In this document: positions 59,741-64,000 of the stretch, one piece after another
How positions within the stretch are numbered: position 1 is the first letter of the stretch
Layout: the number at the start of each line of letters is the position of its first letter
Source: Chitinophagaceae bacterium
GTDB taxonomy: Bacteria; Bacteroidota; Bacteroidia; Chitinophagales; Chitinophagaceae
Assembly: GCA_017882265.1 (NCBI GenBank)
Contig: JADGPW010000109.1
Location: forward strand, 1 to 64,000
Direction: 5' to 3'
Length of the DNA stretch: 64,000 bases
Program-made: the position numbers and the translations under genes
Notes under the pieces: model-generated
Database searches by the model: none
The model's input: only the letters and a program-made list of their open reading frames with translations
Told to the model about the DNA's origin: nothing

Positions 59741-60343
59741 CTATTCACTCCCCTCCACCTGCTTGGGGATTCTTATTTGTTCCCTGGTCAGCCCGCTTTT
59801 TATTTTTTGCTGCAGGGTGATTAATGCATGTAATAAAGCTTCCGGACGTGGGGGACAACCGGCTATATATACATCAACGGGTATCACATGGTCTGCACCT
59901 TTTATTACTGAATAGGTGTTATAAAAAAAGGGGCCTCCACTGATGGCACAGGCTCCCATAGCAATGACATATTTGGGATCGGCCATCTGGTCATATAATC
60001 TTTTTAATACCGGTCCCATTTTATTGACGATGGTACCCGCGATAATAATAACATCTGCTTGCCTGGGAGTAGCTCTCGCCACTTCAAAACCAAACCTGGA
60101 GAAATCATATTTCGCGGAAGCAACCGCCATCATTTCAATACCGCAACAGCTGGTAGCAAATGTCAGGGGCCATAAGGAGTTGGATCTTGCCCAGTTGATA
60201 ATATTATCCAGTTTACTCAAAACGATCCCGCCACCGGGTGTTTCATGAATTTGCCCGGGAAAAGAAGCTTTCTTTGCTTCTACTCCTCCAGCCGTCGAAA
60301 TGACTTTCGTGGAGCTATTTAATATGTTTTTTTCTTCACTCAT
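59741..60343 (-). CDS. nuoB: NADH-quinone oxidoreductase subunit B
   Basis: 200 residues. The cluster N2 ligands are present as Cys66-Cys67 (TSCCGIEMM), Cys132 (MGACAISGG) and Cys163 (AGCPPRPEAL). A non-conserved N-terminal extension of about 40 residues (VISTAGGVEAKKASFPGQIHETPGGG) precedes the core. It is the last iron-sulfur carrier before quinone. Confidence 0.96.
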   Translation of the reverse strand: MSEEKNILNSSTKVISTAGGVEAKKASFPGQIHETPGGGIVLSKLDNIINWARSNSLWPLTFATSCCGIEMMAVASAKYDFSRFGFEVARATPRQADVIIIAGTIVNKMGPVLKRLYDQMADPKYVIAMGACAISGGPFFYNTYSVIKGADHVIPVDVYIAGCPPRPEALLHALITLQQKIKSGLTREQIRIPKQVEGSE

Positions 60344-60401
60344 TTAATATTTCAGATTGCATTTTAGCGTGTTATTAAATTCCCCATTTGGGGAACAGGG
60401 A

Positions 60402-60752
60402 TTACATCCATTTCAATGCGCCTTTTTTATGAGCATAAAGGAATCCCATAAACAGGATAAAGAAAAAAATGACAATTTCAATAAAAGCTACCCAACCCAC
60501 GTTTTTAGCCACCACGGCCCATGGATACAGGAAAACAAGTTCCACATCAAAGATCAGGAAGAGGAGGGCAAATAAATAATAGCCAACATTTAATTGTATC
60601 CAGGTTTCTCCCTGTGTGGGGATACCACATTCGTAAGGTTCCCCTTTTTGCTTATTGGTGGTGGGTTTTAACACAAACCTGGCAACCAGTATGGCAATTC
60701 CTGAGAAAGCAATAGCAGCGATAATCAGAACAATAAGCGATGATGCCCCCAT
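60402..60752 (-). CDS. nuoA: NADH-quinone oxidoreductase subunit A
   Basis: 116 residues from the ATG at 60752 (a GTG at 60758 is also in frame). Three transmembrane helices; the conserved YECGIPTQGE..WIQLNVGYYLFALLFLIFDVELVFLYPWA segment marks the family. First nuo gene, with an FNR-like palindrome centred 55 bp upstream of the ATG. Confidence 0.95.
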   Translation of the reverse strand: MGASSLIVLIIAAIAFSGIAILVARFVLKPTTNKQKGEPYECGIPTQGETWIQLNVGYYLFALLFLIFDVELVFLYPWAVVAKNVGWVAFIEIVIFFFILFMGFLYAHKKGALKWM

Positions 60753-60801
60753 GACCACATTGGTTTGCGCGAATATAGTAACTATGCGTTAAACCCTGAT
60801 A

Positions 60802-60813
60802 TGACAGTTATCA
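60802..60813. promoter_or_regulatory. FNR-like palindrome TGACAGTTATCA upstream of nuoA
   Basis: It matches TGAY-N4-RTCA and lies in the 111-bp gap between the flavoprotein gene and nuoA. If used, it would let nuo expression respond to the FNR-type regulator independently of the upstream gene. Confidence 0.4.
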
Positions 60814-60863
60814 ACGGGTCTCCTGCTTTTTATCAAGCGGCAAATAGCAATGCCCGGATGATC

Positions 60864-61583
60864 TTATCCATATAACTCTAAATGGATCCATTTATTTTCA
60901 TAGCCCATTTCCACTATTCTTTTTTGTGCCTCATCAATCATAAGCTTCCATCCACAAAGGAAAAATATGGCAGGCTGATGGTTAGCGCAAAGTTGCTGGT
61001 AAATCGGGTGAACATAGCCAAAATGTCCTTCCCAGTGTTGTCTTGAAAGAGTAGGGAGGAAGTGGAAATCTTTTATCTCATTTTGCAATGCATTGATTTC
61101 ATCATAGTAGAGCAAATCTTCCTTTTTCCTGCAGCCAAAGACCAGGTAAATATTTTTATGTGCGATTTCCTTATTCTTAATATGATGTACCATACTTCGG
61201 AAAGGGGCAATGCCGGTACCCGTACAGACCAGGAAAAGATCTTTATCCAGTTTTTCAGGTAACGTAAATACACCCTGTGGACCCCGGAATTTCAACTCAG
61301 TACCGACTATCACCTGGTTAAAAAGATATTGTGTTCCGGCCCCGTGCTGGTTAAGTACTACGATCAGTTCAAAAATGGCTGACCCATCCGGCCAGGAAGA
61401 TATAGAGTAACTTCTCAGGCGTTTATTAACTTTTTCACTTATGGGTAAATCAAGTGTTACAAATTGACCAGGCTGAAAATCAAAGGAAGCTAATTCGGAA
61501 ACCTTAATCCAGAAACGACGGGTATTTGCTGTCTCGTTTTCTATCTTGATAATAGTGCCTGTCCGCCATGGTTGAAGAGCCAT
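60864..61583 (-). CDS. ferredoxin-NADP reductase-like flavoprotein
   Basis: 239 residues. FAD motif Arg57-Ser-Tyr-Ser60 (RSYSISS) after QPGQFVTLDLP, the NAD(P) motif VCTGTGIAPFRSM, FGCRKKEDLLYYDE, then LCGWKLMIDEAQKRI and a short C-terminal WIHLELYG. This is the minimal FNR/Fpr two-domain form without its own ferredoxin domain. It moves electrons between NAD(P)H and ferredoxin or flavodoxin. It lies directly upstream of the nuoEFG-less complex I operon and on the same strand, which suggests it feeds it. Confidence 0.85.
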   Translation of the reverse strand: MALQPWRTGTIIKIENETANTRRFWIKVSELASFDFQPGQFVTLDLPISEKVNKRLRSYSISSWPDGSAIFELIVVLNQHGAGTQYLFNQVIVGTELKFRGPQGVFTLPEKLDKDLFLVCTGTGIAPFRSMVHHIKNKEIAHKNIYLVFGCRKKEDLLYYDEINALQNEIKDFHFLPTLSRQHWEGHFGYVHPIYQQLCANHQPAIFFLCGWKLMIDEAQKRIVEMGYENKWIHLELYG

Positions 61584-61673
61584 TCGTAAGTGATTTTAAT
61601 AAAGATAAAACCAATAATACACCTATATGTTCTGAAGTCCGGAAATTATTAACATCATTTTTTGAATAAGAAT

Positions 61674-61681
61674 TATCTTTG
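61674..61681 (+). promoter_or_regulatory. TAnnTTTG promoter element of mfd (TATCTTTG)
   Basis: It lies about 30 bp upstream of the first mfd ATG, in the divergent gap with the flavoprotein gene. Confidence 0.45.
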
Positions 61682-61718
61682 ACCGCCCGAATGAATTTCG
61701 TTTGAAGGGATGCCGCTC

Positions 61719-64000
61719 ATGAGTGTAAGGGATTTGTTGCAACAGTATCAAGACACCCCCCGCCTTTTTCAATTGGCGGACAGGCTCTCTTTTGCCCAGC
61801 CTCAAAAAATATTTCTTAAAAACTTACAGGGAAGTTCATCGCAGTTCATAGTAGCCGCTGCTTTTCTTCATCCTTCCTGTTCACAACTGAATCATATTAT
61901 TGTATTAAATGATGCAGAAGAAGCCGCTTATTTCCATAACACGCTGGAGAACCTGACAGAAGCCCTGGATATTTTTTATTTTCCTTCTTCCTTTAAGAAC
62001 AGGAAGAATTACCAACTACTGAACTCATCCCATGTCATGCTTCGTACGGAAGCACTGATAAAGATAGCCGGCGCCTTCCCATCTCCCTCAGGAGAATTGG
62101 CAGGGGTAAAACGAAAGATCCTGGTTACCTATCCCGAAGCTTTATTTGAAAAAGTAGTATTGCCCGGTACATTAAATTCCAATATCATCTACATTAAGTC
62201 GGGCGATACACTGGATGTGGAGCAACTGTTACTGAAACTATCCGGTTATGGCTTTGAAAGAACTGATTTTGTTTATGAACCGGGTCAGTTTGCCATCCGG
62301 GGAGGCATTCTTGATATCTATTCTTTTGGCAATGAAAAACCCTATCGTCTTGAATTATTCGGGAATAACATAGACTCGATACGTATTGTGGACCCGGAAA
62401 CACAGTTGAGTGAAAGAAAACTGCTGCAGGTGAGTATCATTCCAAATGTAGATTCACTTCCAATGGATGGCGGGAACGGGAAAAGAATATCGTTGCTGGA
62501 GTTTTTGCCTGCCCATACCGTTGTCTGGATGCAGGATTTTGAAGTATGTAAAGAGAGATTAGCTGATTGCGAGGAGGAACTACATGCTTTTTTGCGGATG
62601 CAGGAAGAGTCAGTTATCAGTCGGCAGTCGGCAGGCAGCAGTCGGCAGCCCGCAATCGGTCGGAATGCATTGCCGGATGAGGAGGATCGCCTGGTAAAGA
62701 AAAAAATTAGCGTGGATGAGTTTATTGACCCCCATCGGCTGGAAGAGGAACTCTCAAAATATCATCTGGTTGAATTTGGTTACCGGCCTCACCTCGCCAC
62801 TACTGAAATTGAATTTCACACCAAAGCTCAACCAGCATTCAACCGTCAATTTGATTTATTAATAAAAGACCTCAAAAGCTGGGAGCGTAAAGGTTTTGGA
62901 CTTTACCTGTTTGCAGATAATCCAAAACAATTGGAAAGGTTGCAAAGCATATTTGATGACCTGCCCGCAAGCCCCGGTGGGAAGGCGGAAATCGTCTTCC
63001 ATCCGGTTGCTGTATCCATTCACGAAGGCTTTATAGATGAAGACCTAAAGCTTGTTTGCTATACTGATCACCAGGTGTTCCAGCGGTATCATAAATACAA
63101 AGTAAAACAAGCCTATAATAAAAATAAGGCGATCACTTTACGAACGCTCCGGGAATTGCAACCGGGCGATTTTGTTACACATATTGATCATGGTGTTGGC
63201 ATCTTCAGTGGTTTACAAAAGCTGGAAGTGAACGGGCGATTACAGGAAGCCGTCCGGTTGATCTACAGGGATAGTGATATACTTTATGTAAACATCAACT
63301 CACTGCACAAGATCGCCAAGTATACCGGGAAGGAAGGAAGTGTACCAAAGGTAAATAAACTGGGAAGCGATGTTTGGAACAGGTTGAAGGAAAAAACCAA
63401 ATCAAAGGTCAAGGAGATTGCATTTGACCTGATAAAACTATACGCCAAACGAAAGGGACAAAATGGGTTCCGCCATACCCCGGACAATTATATGCAAACC
63501 GAGCTCGAAGCTTCTTTCATCTATGAGGATACACCTGACCAGAGTAAAGCTGTAATTGATGTAAAGAAGGATATGGAATCATCATCACCTATGGACCGGC
63601 TGGTTTGCGGCGATGTGGGTTTTGGCAAAACAGAGGTAGCTATTCGGGCTGCTTTTAAAACCTGCCTGGATGGGAAACAGGCTGCCATACTTGTTCCCAC
63701 CACGATTCTTGCCTTTCAGCATTTCCAGACCTTTGGCGAACGGTTGAAAGATTTCCCTGTGACAGTTGATTATATCAACCGGTTTAAATCCACGAAACAG
63801 AAAAAAGAAACACTGAAGAAACTGGAAGAAGGGAAAATTGATATCCTGATCGGGACACATGCTATTCTTGGGAAAGAAGTAAAGTTCAAAGACCTGGGCT
63901 TACTGGTTGTGGATGAAGAGCAAAAATTTGGTGTGGGGCATAAAGAAAAGATCAAAACATTACGTACCTCCGTTGACTGTTTGACCTTAACAGCTACACC
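61719..64000 (+). CDS. mfd: transcription-repair coupling factor Mfd, 5' part
   Basis: About 760 codons are present and the gene runs off the right edge; the start is the ATG at 61719 or 61710. The UvrB-like N-terminal domain is recognisable (YEPGQFAIRGGILDIYSFGNEKPYRLELFG), then the RNA polymerase-interacting region (ELQPGDFVTHIDHGVGIFSGLQKLEVNG), and the start of the RecG-like motor with Walker A GDVGFGKTE and DEEQ. It removes stalled RNA polymerase at lesions and recruits UvrA. At about residues 297-315 an array of CAGTCGG heptamers encodes a linker (SVISRQSAGSSRQPAIGR). Confidence 0.95.
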   Translation, partial: MSVRDLLQQYQDTPRLFQLADRLSFAQPQKIFLKNLQGSSSQFIVAAAFLHPSCSQLNHIIVLNDAEEAAYFHNTLENLTEALDIFYFPSSFKNRKNYQLLNSSHVMLRTEALIKIAGAFPSPSGELAGVKRKILVTYPEALFEKVVLPGTLNSNIIYIKSGDTLDVEQLLLKLSGYGFERTDFVYEPGQFAIRGGILDIYSFGNEKPYRLELFGNNIDSIRIVDPETQLSERKLLQVSIIPNVDSLPMDGGNGKRISLLEFLPAHTVVWMQDFEVCKERLADCEEELHAFLRMQEESVISRQSAGSSRQPAIGRNALPDEEDRLVKKKISVDEFIDPHRLEEELSKYHLVEFGYRPHLATTEIEFHTKAQPAFNRQFDLLIKDLKSWERKGFGLYLFADNPKQLERLQSIFDDLPASPGGKAEIVFHPVAVSIHEGFIDEDLKLVCYTDHQVFQRYHKYKVKQAYNKNKAITLRTLRELQPGDFVTHIDHGVGIFSGLQKLEVNGRLQEAVRLIYRDSDILYVNINSLHKIAKYTGKEGSVPKVNKLGSDVWNRLKEKTKSKVKEIAFDLIKLYAKRKGQNGFRHTPDNYMQTELEASFIYEDTPDQSKAVIDVKKDMESSSPMDRLVCGDVGFGKTEVAIRAAFKTCLDGKQAAILVPTTILAFQHFQTFGERLKDFPVTVDYINRFKSTKQKKETLKKLEEGKIDILIGTHAILGKEVKFKDLGLLVVDEEQKFGVGHKEKIKTLRTSVDCLTLTAT
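62611..62663. repeat. heptamer array inside mfd
   Basis: CAGTTAT, CAGTCGG, CAGTCGG, CAGGCAG, CAGTCGG, CAGCCCG and CAATCGG, then TCGG. It is read in frame as a Ser/Arg/Gln-rich linker between the UvrB-like part and the rest of Mfd. Confidence 0.75.

Overview
The window comes from a member of the Bacteroidota, most likely a Chitinophagaceae-type organism. Supporting signs are DUF5777 and DUF5686 outer-membrane proteins, TAnnTTTG-type promoter elements with few Shine-Dalgarno sites, a single-chain glycyl-tRNA synthetase, SP-II lipoproteins throughout, a T9SS-tail-like protein and moderate GC content. No rRNA, tRNA, CRISPR array, complete insertion sequence or phage gene was recognised. The left edge cuts a cytochrome c gene and the right edge cuts mfd.

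Region 1 (1-19,000, all minus strand) is a respiratory or periplasmic electron-transfer island. Two modules each encode a Tat-exported four-cluster ferredoxin (NrfC/PsrB-like), an NrfD/PsrC-like quinone-reactive membrane subunit and a membrane-anchored Ig-like periplasmic protein. Three cassettes each encode a large ligand- or heme-binding lipoprotein (two ethylbenzene-dehydrogenase-gamma-like, one YceI-like), a small lipoprotein with an unusual CX4CH heme motif, and a DUF5777 outer-membrane barrel. Three class-I cytochromes c (one cut by the window edge) accompany them. A MarR and an FNR-type regulator with an N-terminal cysteine cluster lie inside the island. No molybdopterin catalytic subunit is present in the window.

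Region 2 (19,000-39,400) is a mixed housekeeping stretch: envelope proteins (DUF5686, a TolB-propeller/barrel protein, a Wzx-like flippase, YihY), a Coq4-like protein, diacylglycerol kinase, a metallo-hydrolase, di-heme peroxidase, ArfB, Dtd, a MazG-like protein and glycyl-tRNA synthetase. Its intergenic DNA is rich in 7-bp-periodic arrays, often as inverted pairs. Region 3 (39,400-49,900) starts with a structured 750-bp intergenic stretch, then encodes a GltD-like oxidoreductase, pyruvate:ferredoxin oxidoreductase, a DHOD-like protein, a 600-residue unknown and a tryptophanase.

Region 4 (50,000-61,600, minus) is a complex I operon nuoABCDHIJKLMN that lacks nuoEFG, headed by a ferredoxin-NADP-reductase-like flavoprotein. 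Region 5 is the 5' part of mfd on the plus strand.

A working model, which is inference: the organism switches to low-oxygen metabolism under the FNR-type regulator. PFOR would make reduced ferredoxin that feeds the 11-subunit complex I, while the NrfC/NrfD modules connect the menaquinone pool to periplasmic and outer-membrane cytochromes. FNR-like palindromes (TGAY-N4-RTCA) occur upstream of all four electron-transfer operons, of nuoA and of the tryptophanase gene, which links these regions.
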